64,000 nucleotides of DNA from Clostridia bacterium (GTDB lineage Bacteria; Bacillota; Limnochordia; DTU080; RSA5), in NCBI GenBank assembly GCA_002919235.1, contig PKEX01000009.1, positions 62,001 to 126,000 of the forward strand, given 5' to 3'. The position numbers were made by a program, and so were the translations under genes. The notes beneath the pieces are model-generated. The model was not told the DNA's origin. It ran no database searches and worked only from the letters and a program-made list of their open reading frames with translations. This document shows, piece after piece, positions 23,798-31,805 of this stretch. Position 1 is the first letter of the stretch. Every line of letters begins with the position of its first letter.

Positions 23798-24358
23798 TTA
23801 CACCCACCCCTTCGACCGGAACCACTTGGCTGCCGGGATTCCCACGGCGAAGACCGCCGCTGCAAACAGAAAGCTCGCCGTTGCCAGCTGGGTCATCCCG
23901 GTGATCACGTGACCGCTGGTGCACCCGTCAGCCAGCCTGGCGCCGAACAGGACGAGAAAGCCGCCGAGAAACGCCCTCCAGCGCCGCTGCGGGCTCACGT
24001 CAACGGGATCCGCAGGGCCCGCGGCGCACGACTCCCCGCGCGGGGAAGCTTCTGCCGCCCCGGACGCCTGGTCTCCCTTGGCTCGCTCCGCCGCCTCCAT
24101 CCGGGCTGTGACCCTCGAGGCGATGAACCCGCCGATGACGATGCCGATCACCAGCATCAGCTGCCAGTCGACGACGGGCGGCACTCGCTGGAAGTAGGGG
24201 TTGTCCGCGACCCACGCGGGGACCAGCGGGTTGAGAAGGAGCGCGACGGTCCGCGGGTACGACGTCGAGACGCCCAGCGGCTTGTACGTGAGAAAGGCGA
24301 ACGCGCTGAGCAAGCCCAGCGCCACGCCGCCTTTGAGCCAGCTCCACTCCCGGGTCAT
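23798..24358 (-). CDS. YeeE/YedE-family sulfur-transport half, first subunit
   Basis: A 186-residue membrane protein with 4-5 helices and a charged cytoplasmic loop (about 95-130). The family cysteine motif is FGARLADGCTSGHVITGMTQLA near the C-terminal third. ATG 24358 has AGGAGG 8 bases upstream; ATG 24364 is too close to it. It opens the operon (first half, second half, cstR) behind a promoter with a TACCC-N4-GGGTA operator. Likely substrate is thiosulfate or another reduced sulfur species (inferred from family and the CstR-type regulator). Confidence 0.82.
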   Translation of the reverse strand: MTREWSWLKGGVALGLLSAFAFLTYKPLGVSTSYPRTVALLLNPLVPAWVADNPYFQRVPPVVDWQLMLVIGIVIGGFIASRVTARMEAAERAKGDQASGAAEASPRGESCAAGPADPVDVSPQRRWRAFLGGFLVLFGARLADGCTSGHVITGMTQLATASFLFAAAVFAVGIPAAKWFRSKGWV

Positions 24359-24393
24359 TCCCATGACCTCCTCTAGCCACCAGTGTATTACCG

Positions 24394-24451
24394 TACCCCC
24401 TAGGGTATAGCGTTCTGACCCTATCCTACCTGCTCTCGGGGTATGTGTCAA
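24394..24451 (-). promoter_or_regulatory. Promoter and CstR/CsoR-like operator of the sulfur-transport operon
   Basis: On the minus strand, TTGACA (24451-24446) and TAGGAT (24428-24423) are 17 bases apart. Just downstream of the expected start lies the inverted repeat TACCC-CCTA-GGGTA (24394-24407), the form of operator bound by CsoR/CstR repressors. The -35/-10 spacer also contains a TACCCC half-site. Confidence 0.7.
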
Positions 24452-24481
24452 CCGTTGCACTTCAGACGCCCTTGCAAAACG

Positions 24482-24508
24482 AGAGCCCGCCGCGGAGACC
24501 ACGGCGGG
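24482..24508 (-). terminator. Hairpin downstream of the small lipoprotein gene
   Basis: AGCCCGCCG (24482-24490) pairs with CGGCGGGCT (24500-24508). On the minus strand it leads into CTCGTTTTGC. It lies between the lipoprotein gene and the sulfur-operon promoter and should insulate the latter. Confidence 0.6.
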
Positions 24509-24668
24509 CTGCGGGCCGGCGCCCGGGGCCATGACCCGGCCAATAGGCTGAGCTGCCTGGCACAGCTCAAAGAAGCTCTGCAAGAAGGCTCCACGAAGGT
24601 GCGCGCAAGGCCAACCCCCGGGAGGAAAGGCGACGCCCAGTCGCTCGCTGGGGGGGAACGCGAGCCGC

Positions 24669-24953
24669 TCAGGGGTAGAGATTCGCTTCTGGCACGTCCT
24701 CCGAGAAGCCCGGCTCTCCGGCGTCCGGAACGTCGAGCGCCGGCGCGCCGTCCGGCCCGGGCACCTCAAGCTCCGCGGGGAGCTCCGGCTGCGGGCCCTG
24801 CTCGAGATCCAGCGTCTCTCCTACCTGCCCCACGGGCTCCTGCCCTTCAGAGTCGACGCCCGACATCGTTTGTCCGACTCCACCGCAGCCTGCACTCAGC
24901 GCCAGGGCGACCAGCAGCGTTCCGGCGCAGCCAAGCCGTGTGACAGCTCTCAC
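24669..24953 (-). CDS. Small lipoprotein of unknown function
   Basis: A 94-residue exported lipoprotein: a hydrophobic signal ending in the lipobox LSAGC (C23), then an acidic, Pro/Glu/Asp-rich, probably disordered mature part. GTG 24953 has AAAGGAGG 9 bases upstream. The same frame stays open to 26546 but that stretch is the shadow of the histidine kinase gene. It is divergent from that kinase; no domain is recognised. Confidence 0.65.
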   Translation of the reverse strand: MRAVTRLGCAGTLLVALALSAGCGGVGQTMSGVDSEGQEPVGQVGETLDLEQGPQPELPAELEVPGPDGAPALDVPDAGEPGFSEDVPEANLYP

Positions 24954-25097
24954 ATTCCGAGCCTCCTTTCCCGTTGTAGCATCAATGATACCGGAGGAGC
25001 CGCCGGACTCCATGACGCGCGGGTGGCGAAAAGGTCCCAATTGCGTGGAAGCGCGCCGCGCAGGTTTTGGCGCGGTGCACCGGTGTGAGGGAGATCC

Positions 25098-26699
25098 ATG
25101 CGCTATTCCGCCGACTTGAAAGTGACCCTGGTCCTCGCGGTCCTGGCTTTTGGCGGGCTTCTCTTTCTCGCCTTCGCCGCGGTCTCGTCCTATTGGGTGA
25201 CGCACGACCTTTCCGAGCAGTTCCGCCGGCGGGGCGAAGTCCTCGCCGAAAACCTGGCGGCGGAAGCGGCGGCGTCGCTGGCCATCGACAATGTCTTTGA
25301 GCGGCGCCTGCGGCTTCTCTTGCTCACCAGCCGGGCGACCATCGACGACGTCGCCTACGCCCAGGTGGTTCAGGGCGGGCTGGTGATCTCCGAGTCCATC
25401 CAGCCCGGTGGGCTGGAACTTCCCGTGATCCTCAACCCGCCGGCCCGTTTGACGGTCTCCCGATGGCAGCACCAGCATACGGAGTACCTCGATTTCATCC
25501 GCCCGCTGCCCCCCGGCGCCGGCTCCGGCTACATCCGCGTGGGCCTCAGCCTCGAGAGCGTCCAGCGCCGCACCCGGCAGGTCCTGCGGGTCATCGGCGG
25601 GCTCTCGGTCCTCTTTACCGGCCTTGCGGTGGTGGGCGTCTTCGGCCTCTATTCCATCATTCTCCGACCGCTGGATCGGCTGATGGAGTCCATCCGCCAG
25701 GTGTCGCAAGGGGCGTTTCCCGTCTCCGCCGACATCCGGGGCTGCCGTGAGTTTGAGGAGATTTCCGCAGCGTTCAACCACATGGCCCGGGAAATCAACC
25801 GCCGGACCGAGGCCCTGCACCAGCGCAACGCTGAGCTGCAGCAGGCCAACCGGGCCAAGGCGGAGTTCCTGGCCATGGTCGGGCACGAGCTCAAGGCGCC
25901 CCTGCACAGCATCCGGGGCTACTGCCAGCTCCTCTTGGAGGAAGCCGAAGGGCCGCTCACCCCGGCGCAGCGCACCGACCTGCAGGCGATGCTGGCTGCC
26001 GCCAACCACCTGCTGGCGCTGATCCAGAACATCCTGCGCTTCATCGAGCGGGGCGCCGACTCCGTGCACCTTTCCCAAGTCGATTTGGGCGCGCTGCTGC
26101 AGCACGCCGCCGACTACGTCCGCCCCATGGCCCAGGCCAAGGGGATCCGCGTCGTCGTCAGCGCACCGGGCCTGCCCCGGGTGCTGGTGGACGAGACCAA
26201 AGTGCGCCAGGTCCTCATCAACCTGCTTCACAACGCGGTGAAGTACACCCGGGAAGGGTGCGTGGAGGTCTCGGCCTGGTGCGCCGAGGACGGCACCTAC
26301 GTGCGGGTGCGGGACACGGGACCCGGGATTCCCCCCGAGGAGCAGCAGCGCATCTTTGAACCTTTTGTCCGGATCGAACGGGGCGAGAGCAAGGAGGCAC
26401 GAGGCATGGGCCTTGGGCTTGCCGTGGTCCAGCGCTACGTCGAAGCCCACGGAGGCTGGGTGAAACTCTCGTCGGCCCAGGGGCGCGGGAGCACGTTCAC
26501 CCTCTTCCTGCCCCGGCAGGAGGCGCGCGCCCCAATCCGGGAACACCGGCAGGGCGCCTCCACCGGCGGCCGGCGGCCGGCGGGCACGGTCCTGCCTCAG
26601 GCCGTGCCCGCCGGGCCGGGGACGGCGACGGACTCGGAGGAAGGCTCCGGCCTTGCGCCTGCGAACGAGCTCGCCCCCGCAAAGGAGGAGATCGCGTGA
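25098..26699 (+). CDS. Sensor histidine kinase with HAMP domain
   Basis: A 533-residue membrane kinase. Helices at about 10-32 and 165-187 flank an extracytoplasmic sensor (33-163), followed by HAMP (about 186-240) and HisKA with phospho-acceptor H263 in the unusual H-box MVGHELKAPLHS. ATP-binding boxes are LINLLHNAVKY (N), DTGPGIP (G1) and GMGLGLAV (G2). A 60-residue Pro/Gly/Ala-rich tail follows the catalytic domain. The stop overlaps the response regulator start (GTGA), so the two are co-translated partners. Signal unknown. Confidence 0.92.
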   Translation: MRYSADLKVTLVLAVLAFGGLLFLAFAAVSSYWVTHDLSEQFRRRGEVLAENLAAEAAASLAIDNVFERRLRLLLLTSRATIDDVAYAQVVQGGLVISESIQPGGLELPVILNPPARLTVSRWQHQHTEYLDFIRPLPPGAGSGYIRVGLSLESVQRRTRQVLRVIGGLSVLFTGLAVVGVFGLYSIILRPLDRLMESIRQVSQGAFPVSADIRGCREFEEISAAFNHMAREINRRTEALHQRNAELQQANRAKAEFLAMVGHELKAPLHSIRGYCQLLLEEAEGPLTPAQRTDLQAMLAAANHLLALIQNILRFIERGADSVHLSQVDLGALLQHAADYVRPMAQAKGIRVVVSAPGLPRVLVDETKVRQVLINLLHNAVKYTREGCVEVSAWCAEDGTYVRVRDTGPGIPPEEQQRIFEPFVRIERGESKEARGMGLGLAVVQRYVEAHGGWVKLSSAQGRGSTFTLFLPRQEARAPIREHRQGASTGGRRPAGTVLPQAVPAGPGTATDSEEGSGLAPANELAPAKEEIA

Positions 26700-27397
26700 A
26701 CGCCTGCGCCGAAGCAGCTCGGATCCTGATCGCCGACGACGATGACGACGCCCGGCGGCTGCTCGTGAAATACCTCACGGTGAAGGGGTTTCACGTCACG
26801 ACCGCCGAAGACGGCAGCGAAGCGTGCCGGCGGGTGTTTGCGGACGAACCTGACCTGGTCCTGCTGGACGTGAACATGCCTGAGCTCGACGGCTGGAGCG
26901 TGCTCCAGGAGATCCGGTCGGCTACGGACGTGCCCGTGATCATGCTCACCGTCCTGGACAGCGCCCGCGACAAGGTGCGCGGCCTGGCGGGCGGAGCGGA
27001 TGATTACATCACCAAACCCTTCGACCTCAAGGAGCTGGAGGCCCGGATCCGGGCCGTCCTTCGCCGCGCCGCGCCCCAGGAACGGCCGGAGGTGATCACC
27101 ATCGGCGACCTCACCATCGACGACAAGGCGAAAGAGGTGCGGTTCAAAGGCGCGGCCGTCAGCCTCTCGCCCAAGGAATACGACCTCCTTCGCCTGCTGG
27201 CTTCAGCCCCCGGGAGGGTCTTTTCCACCCGGGAGATCCTGCGGGCCGTCTGGCCCGAGCGCCTCGACGAAAGCGGCCCCGAAGACGTGAAGAAGTACGT
27301 CTACTACCTGCGCACCAAGCTCCGGGAGCTCCCCGGTGCGGGGCCCGTGGTCCGCACCGTGCGGGGGTTCGGGTACAAGCTCGAAGCGCAGGCGTGA
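26696..27397 (+). CDS. OmpR-family response regulator
   Basis: A 233-residue two-domain regulator. The receiver has the acidic pocket ADDDDD (13-18), phospho-acceptor D58 (LLDVNMPELDG), the T in MLTVLD and K in YITKPF. The C-terminal winged helix ends KYVYYLRTKLRE...VRTVRGFGYKLE. GTG 26696 overlaps the kinase stop by 4 bases. No obvious target lies directly downstream on this strand; the next genes are convergent. Confidence 0.93.
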   Translation: MNACAEAARILIADDDDDARRLLVKYLTVKGFHVTTAEDGSEACRRVFADEPDLVLLDVNMPELDGWSVLQEIRSATDVPVIMLTVLDSARDKVRGLAGGADDYITKPFDLKELEARIRAVLRRAAPQERPEVITIGDLTIDDKAKEVRFKGAAVSLSPKEYDLLRLLASAPGRVFSTREILRAVWPERLDESGPEDVKKYVYYLRTKLRELPGAGPVVRTVRGFGYKLEAQA

Positions 27398-27462
27398 CGC
27401 CTGCGGCCCGTGCCCCGGGACCGGCCTCCGGGCTGGCCGGGCGGCGGCGGGGCCGCATGAGC

Positions 27463-27897
27463 TCAGGCGTACGAAAGGCCGTGAAGTGCTGCCTTGGCCT
27501 CCCGTTCCACCCGGCTCACCGGCGCGAAATCATCGGCCGCGATGTACTGCAGCAGCGACGTGGTCCCGTCCCCGGTGAACAACGAGATCACGGCGACGCT
27601 GGGCGCGACGGGAAAGGTTCCGGCGCCGAAGCCGTCCACCGGTACAGTGACGTTCACCTCGATGGTCTCGCCCTCCACTTCGTCGCTGGAGAGCTCCAAA
27701 GAGACCCGCTCGTCGCCGGGCACCTCCAGCTGCTGCCAGCGGATGCGCTCTTTGCGGTTGCCTTCGAGGCGAAGCACCTCCACCGTGGCCCGGTGAGGCT
27801 GGTTTTCCAGGTTGGCCAGGAAGATGCGCACCGACACCACTTGAGCGGCCGGAAGCTGTGCGACAGGGAACAAACCGCTGGTCAACGTGACAGGCAC
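27463..27897 (-). CDS. Beta-rich protein of unknown family (paralogue 2 of 2)
   Basis: A 144-residue protein with repeated alternating beta-strand pattern and no signal peptide, cysteines or membrane helix. It aligns by eye with the C-terminal 120 residues of the adjacent gene: a TSGLFPVA / TTGIFQVP start, V-x-V stretches, EGNRKE / VSGNQLE, ETIEVNVTVP / ERVEVEVTLP, FTGDGTTSLLQY / FPADGGILVLVY. GTG 27897 has AGGAGGG 7 bases upstream. The pair are tandem duplicates; role unknown, possibly structural. Its 3' end faces the response regulator. Confidence 0.6.
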   Translation of the reverse strand: MPVTLTSGLFPVAQLPAAQVVSVRIFLANLENQPHRATVEVLRLEGNRKERIRWQQLEVPGDERVSLELSSDEVEGETIEVNVTVPVDGFGAGTFPVAPSVAVISLFTGDGTTSLLQYIAADDFAPVSRVEREAKAALHGLSYA

Positions 27898-27935
27898 CGT
27901 GCATCCCTCCTCAGAACGTGCGAACCAGCGCCGGG

Positions 27936-28469
27936 CTACACCGCGACCAGATCGCCCGGCGCCTTGTAGACCAGCACCAGGATTCCCCCGTCCGCCGGGA
28001 AGTACTGAGTGACGGTGACGGTGGGTACCAGCTGGTCCGAGGGGAGCGTCACTTCCACCTCGACCCGCTCGCCGGCGAGCCCGTCGACGACCACCCGCTC
28101 CGCACCGCCCGCCGGGATGGTGAGGGCGCGGAAGAACACCGGCTCCAGTTGATTGCCGCTCACTTTCCGGACTCTCACCGACGCCGGCTGCTCCTGGTCG
28201 CTGAAGCTGCTGACGGCGACCACCAGCTGGATCACGGTATCGCTGGGCACCTGAAAGATGCCCGTGGTCCGCACTCCTCGCACTTCTTGACGCCGCCCGT
28301 CGCGCTCGCGCGGGCCCGGCGGCCTCCTCCCGGGCGGGGGCGTGCGCTCCTCCAAGTCCGGTCCGGGCCCGGAATCCCTTCCCGGCTCCGGGCCGCGCCG
28401 AGGCCTTTCGGGCGCGCGCCGCCTGCCGCCGTTGAACGTGTAGACCGGCCACTGCTTCACACGGCTCAC
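27936..28469 (-). CDS. Beta-rich protein with Pro/Arg-rich N-terminus (paralogue 1 of 2)
   Basis: A 177-residue protein. Residues 10-60 are strongly Pro/Arg/Gly-rich and look disordered. The remaining 115 residues form the same beta-rich domain as the downstream paralogue (TTGIFQVPSDTVIQLVVAVS onward). GTG 28469 has AAAGGGG 9 bases upstream; ATG 28493 is an alternative. There is no export signal. The two genes are 38 bases apart and probably co-transcribed. Family not recognised; a spore-coat or surface-layer role would be a guess. Confidence 0.55.
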   Translation of the reverse strand: MSRVKQWPVYTFNGGRRRAPERPRRGPEPGRDSGPGPDLEERTPPPGRRPPGPRERDGRRQEVRGVRTTGIFQVPSDTVIQLVVAVSSFSDQEQPASVRVRKVSGNQLEPVFFRALTIPAGGAERVVVDGLAGERVEVEVTLPSDQLVPTVTVTQYFPADGGILVLVYKAPGDLVAV

Positions 28470-28675
28470 CGCCGATCGCCCCTTTCTCCGCATCTCGCCG
28501 GTCCGTCCCGGCTTTCGAATAGGAATCAAAGACTAGCTGCGCTATGCTATGCCGGAAAGCCCCCGGCGGTCACAGCGAGGTTGCTGCCGGCACGGGCGGA
28601 GAGGAGGGGGCACAGCGGGTCCGGCGTTGCCTGCCGGCGCCATGCCTCCGCCTAGCGAATTCCGCCGGCGTCTCG

Positions 28676-28684
28676 TGGTATGAT
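28676..28684 (+). promoter_or_regulatory. Extended -10 promoter of the globin gene
   Basis: TGGTATGAT has the TGN extension before a five-of-six -10 box, 47 bases upstream of the globin start. No good -35 is visible. The same extended form (TGGTATAAT) is seen at 56500-56508. Confidence 0.45.
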
Positions 28685-28730
28685 GGAACCGAGCAGCGAG
28701 AAGTCGCGAGAGACAGCGAGGAACAGAGAG

Positions 28731-29135
28731 ATGCAGGTTACTGAAGGCATGTTTGAAGGCACGCCGTACGAGGCGATCGGCGGGGAAGCCACCGTCGCCA
28801 GGCTGGTGGACGCCTTTTACCGGAGGGTGGCACGGCACCCCGACCTGGCGCCCATCTTTCCCAAGGATTTGACGGAGACCCGCCACAAGCAGTTCGCTTT
28901 TCTGACCCAGTTCTTCGGCGGGCCGCCGCTCTATTCCCAGCAGTACGGGCCGCCCAAGCTGCGGCGGCGGCACCTGCCCTTCCCCATCACGCCGAAGCGG
29001 GTCGAGGCGTGGCTCGGGTGCATGGCCGAGGCCATGGACGAAGCGGGCATCCAAGGGCCCGTGCGCGACCTGCTCTTCGCCCGCCTGACGGCCACGGCCC
29101 ATCACATGGCCAACACTCCGGAGGGCGGCAACTAG
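28731..29135 (+). CDS. Group II truncated hemoglobin
   Basis: A 134-residue globin very similar in layout to Bacillus YjbI: PYEAIGGEATVARLVDAFYRRV, FPKDLTETRHKQFAFLTQFFGGPPLY, the proximal-histidine segment RRRHLPFPIT and the G8-type tryptophan in VEAWLGCM. Such globins bind O2 or NO and are linked to peroxide or NO stress. ATG 28731 follows GAGG with a 9-base spacer. Its stop overlaps the stop of the convergent small gene by a few bases. Confidence 0.92.
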   Translation: MQVTEGMFEGTPYEAIGGEATVARLVDAFYRRVARHPDLAPIFPKDLTETRHKQFAFLTQFFGGPPLYSQQYGPPKLRRRHLPFPITPKRVEAWLGCMAEAMDEAGIQGPVRDLLFARLTATAHHMANTPEGGN

Positions 29136-29353
29136 CGTTCAACCAGCTCCCGCACGGGGACGTGGAGCCGGCCCCGGCGGACGGACTGGCTCCACCGGTG
29201 CACCTTCCGGGCCCACCGGCTCCGCTCGGCGCCGCCGGATATCTCCATCCGTTCTAGGATCAGCTCATAAAGGGCCCTCAGCTCGTCGACGGACAGCTCT
29301 TCGGCTCGGATCGGCTGGTCTGCCACCGGGCGTACGACCTCCTTTGCGGCCAT
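29132..29353 (-). CDS. Small hypothetical basic protein
   Basis: A 73-residue protein with a helical middle (ELSVDELRALYELILERMEIS) and a very basic C-terminal half (RSRWARKVHRWSQSVRRGRLHV), suggesting nucleic-acid or membrane contact. ATG 29353 is the first sensible start; the upstream extension to 29452 reads through the promoter region. Family not recognised. Confidence 0.5.
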   Translation of the reverse strand: MAAKEVVRPVADQPIRAEELSVDELRALYELILERMEISGGAERSRWARKVHRWSQSVRRGRLHVPVRELVER

Positions 29354-29399
29354 CGTACCACCCAAATGTGACCGGCCCGTGACAATTTGGCTACGGTGA

Positions 29400-29416
29400 T
29401 GTAACAGGCCGTTACA
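29400..29416. promoter_or_regulatory. TGTAAC-N5-GTTACA inverted repeat
   Basis: A perfect 6-base inverted repeat with a 5-base centre, 47 bases upstream of the small basic protein gene (minus) and just beyond the 3' end of the GMC gene. It has the size of a GntR- or TetR-type operator. The regulator is unknown. Confidence 0.35.
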
Positions 29417-29460
29417 GAGCAGGAACGGGAACGGCGTGCGCCGCCGCCTCAAGCATCCCG

Positions 29461-31107
29461 CTACCTGCCGCGCGCGGCCTCGAGCGTCTGCCGCCCCCGC
29501 ACCTGCAGCCGCTCCAGGAACCGGTCGGCAGTGCGGGCCGCGAGGGCCATCACCGTCTCCGTGGGGTTGCCGCCTCCGCTGGTGGGAAACACCGCGGCGC
29601 TGCAGATGTAAAGGTTGGGCACGTCGTGAGCCCGGCAGTCGGCGTCCACCACGGACGTCTCGGGATCGGCGCCCATGCGGCAGCCGCCCATCAGGTGCGC
29701 CGTGTCGGGCACCACGTACCTCGGCTTTCCCCCCGCCGCCTCGAGGATCTGATTGGCCGTCTCCACGGCGTGGGCGATGAGCTTGCGGTCGTTCTCCCCG
29801 TAGCTGAAGGTGACCTTGGCCCGGCGCAGGCCGTACTCGTCCACCTCGTCCGCGAGCGTCACCGCGTTCCGCTCGTCGGGGAGCACTTCGCCCACCAGCG
29901 TGATCCGGCCGAAGTAGTTGTAGTCCCGCAGGGCGTCCCGCAGCTCTTTCCCCCAGATGCCCGCGCTGGCGAGCCCGCCGGCGAACTCCACGGGGCGGGC
30001 GCCGTGGGCGTGCAGCGTGTAGCCCCGGGCAAAGCCCCGGGCCGGGTCCGTCTCGTAAAACTCCTGCGTGGTGGCGAGCACCGGCGTCCCTTTGTAAAGC
30101 CGGATCTCCTCGTCAAACAGCGCGTACATGTCGTGGCTGCTGTGGGGCATGATGGCCTTGCCCACCATGCCGCTGCTGTTGGCGAGGCCGTCGGGAAAGA
30201 GCGGGCCGGTGCACTGGAGCAAGAGGCGGGGCGTCTCCACGACGAAGCTGCAAAGAAAGACGTACCGGGCCCGCTGGCGGTACTCTTTCCCGCCGTGCTG
30301 GAACACGACCCCGGTGACGTGCCCGCGGCCGTCCACCTCCACCTGCGTTACCATGCAGTCCGTGAGCACCTCGGCTCCTTCGGCGATGGCCTTGGGGATG
30401 TGGTGGATCAAGGAGCTGTACTTGGAGTTGGGCATGCACCCCTGGTTGCAGAAGCCCCGGTTGATGCAGGGCGGGCGGCCTTCGAACGGGGCCGAGAGGA
30501 TGGCGAGCGGCGCGGTGACGCTGCGGATGCCCAGCTTCTCGCAGCCCTTCCGGAACATCCAGGCGTTGGCGCTCAGGCGGTCCCGCTCGGGGTACGGGTA
30601 GGGCCCCCGGAACGGCCCCCACGGGAAATACCGGGGGCCCGAGACCGCCACTTCCTTTTCGATCTGGGTGTAGTACGGCTCGAGATCCCGATACTCGAGG
30701 GGCCAATCCACCCCGACCCCGTCGACGGAGTAGGTCTTGAAGTCGCTTTCGTGAAACCTCAGGAAGACGCCGGTAAAATGGGTCGTGCCGCCGCCCACGC
30801 CCCGGCCCGAGTTGTTGTGGCCCAGCTTCAGCGGGTCGTCTCCCGCGACCAGGCGCGTCTGTTGCCATCCCAACCGCTGCATGGACAGCTCGTCGCTGGC
30901 AAAGTCCGTTTCCGGATCCCAAAACGGGCCCGCTTCGATCACCACCACGTCGAGGCCCGCCCTGGCCAGCCGGTGCGCCAGGACGCCTCCGGCCGCGCCC
31001 GCCCCCACGATGCAGGCATCCACCACCTCGCCCCCGTACTTCCTGCGGTCGAGGTGGGGGAAGCGCTGCCCCGCGTAGTGGTCGCAGTGACGGGCGCTCG
31101 CGGTCAT
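29461..31107 (-). CDS. GMC-family flavin dehydrogenase (gluconate-2-dehydrogenase-like large subunit)
   Basis: A 548-residue FAD enzyme. The dinucleotide motif ACIVGAGAAGGVLAHRLA is near residue 32, the GMC signature GRGVGGGTTHFTG near 105, and the C-terminal GMC_oxred_C domain includes HLMGGCRMG and the final GGGNPTETVMALA. It oxidises a sugar, sugar acid or alcohol and passes electrons to the membrane. ATG 31107 overlaps the small-subunit stop (ATGA). No cytochrome c subunit is nearby, unlike classical three-subunit gluconate dehydrogenase, so the electron acceptor is open. Confidence 0.88.
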   Translation of the reverse strand: MTASARHCDHYAGQRFPHLDRRKYGGEVVDACIVGAGAAGGVLAHRLARAGLDVVVIEAGPFWDPETDFASDELSMQRLGWQQTRLVAGDDPLKLGHNNSGRGVGGGTTHFTGVFLRFHESDFKTYSVDGVGVDWPLEYRDLEPYYTQIEKEVAVSGPRYFPWGPFRGPYPYPERDRLSANAWMFRKGCEKLGIRSVTAPLAILSAPFEGRPPCINRGFCNQGCMPNSKYSSLIHHIPKAIAEGAEVLTDCMVTQVEVDGRGHVTGVVFQHGGKEYRQRARYVFLCSFVVETPRLLLQCTGPLFPDGLANSSGMVGKAIMPHSSHDMYALFDEEIRLYKGTPVLATTQEFYETDPARGFARGYTLHAHGARPVEFAGGLASAGIWGKELRDALRDYNYFGRITLVGEVLPDERNAVTLADEVDEYGLRRAKVTFSYGENDRKLIAHAVETANQILEAAGGKPRYVVPDTAHLMGGCRMGADPETSVVDADCRAHDVPNLYICSAAVFPTSGGGNPTETVMALAARTADRFLERLQVRGRQTLEAARGR

Positions 31108-31685
31108 GTGGGCTTCACCTCGGCCTTCGCCTCCCAGGGATCGGTCACGCCCGCTTCGATCCGGTAGTAGCCCCTGGGGTACGCCGGCCCCCCGTATCCC
31201 ATCTCCGACCACACCGCCGGGTGGGAGGCGTACGCTTCCACCGCCAGGGCCAGCAGCGTTTCAAAGAACTCCTTTTCGTGCCGCGATCCCTTTTGCAGTG
31301 CAGCGAGAACGGCAAACTGCTCCGGGACGACGCAGTCGGCAAACGGCGCTCCGTGCTTTCGGACCGCGAGCTTATCGAGCGCTGCCAAGCCTTCCCGCAC
31401 CCGCTGCGGCCGGGGCGGCATCCCTTCTTTACGCTGTGCTTCACCTAGAGGCGACCCCAGCTGCTGGTCGATGTGGGAGAGGACATAACCGAGGATGTCG
31501 TCCCGGTCTTCGTAGAGGAGGTGGGAGACGATAGCCCGCAGGGTCTGGGCCTCTTGCGGCGTGAGAAACGCCGGCTTGGCCGGAGGGCGCAGCCGTCTCT
31601 CGACGATGGAACGGGTATGCGGGTCCCACGCGCCGGCGTGCGCCATCACGTCGTAGCCAGGGTATCGGGTCCTGGACTCCGCCAT
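31104..31685 (-). CDS. Gluconate 2-dehydrogenase subunit 3 family protein
   Basis: A 193-residue small subunit. It has the family features FLTPQEAQTLRAIVSHLLYED and HEKEFFETLLALAVEAYASHPAVWSEMGYGGPAYPRGYY. No Tat or Sec signal is evident, although family members are often exported with the flavin subunit. ATG 31685 has GGGAGGG 7 bases upstream. It is translationally coupled to the GMC gene and preceded by a membrane-protein gene. Confidence 0.85.
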   Translation of the reverse strand: MAESRTRYPGYDVMAHAGAWDPHTRSIVERRLRPPAKPAFLTPQEAQTLRAIVSHLLYEDRDDILGYVLSHIDQQLGSPLGEAQRKEGMPPRPQRVREGLAALDKLAVRKHGAPFADCVVPEQFAVLAALQKGSRHEKEFFETLLALAVEAYASHPAVWSEMGYGGPAYPRGYYRIEAGVTDPWEAKAEVKPT

Positions 31686-31805
31686 CCTCTCGCCCTCCCG
31701 TCCCGGCAGGATGAGCCCCCCGCCTCGCTCCGCTTCCCGCGCCTTCCAGCAGCGGCCAAGGAGGCGATGCAGGAAGCGACCCACGGGGGCTGCCCGCCGG
31801 CACGC

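Noticed and set aside
24954-26546. Long minus-strand frame opposite the histidine kinase
   Set aside because: The kinase on the plus strand has all catalytic boxes. Only the 24669-24953 end of this frame, with ribosome site and lipobox, was kept.
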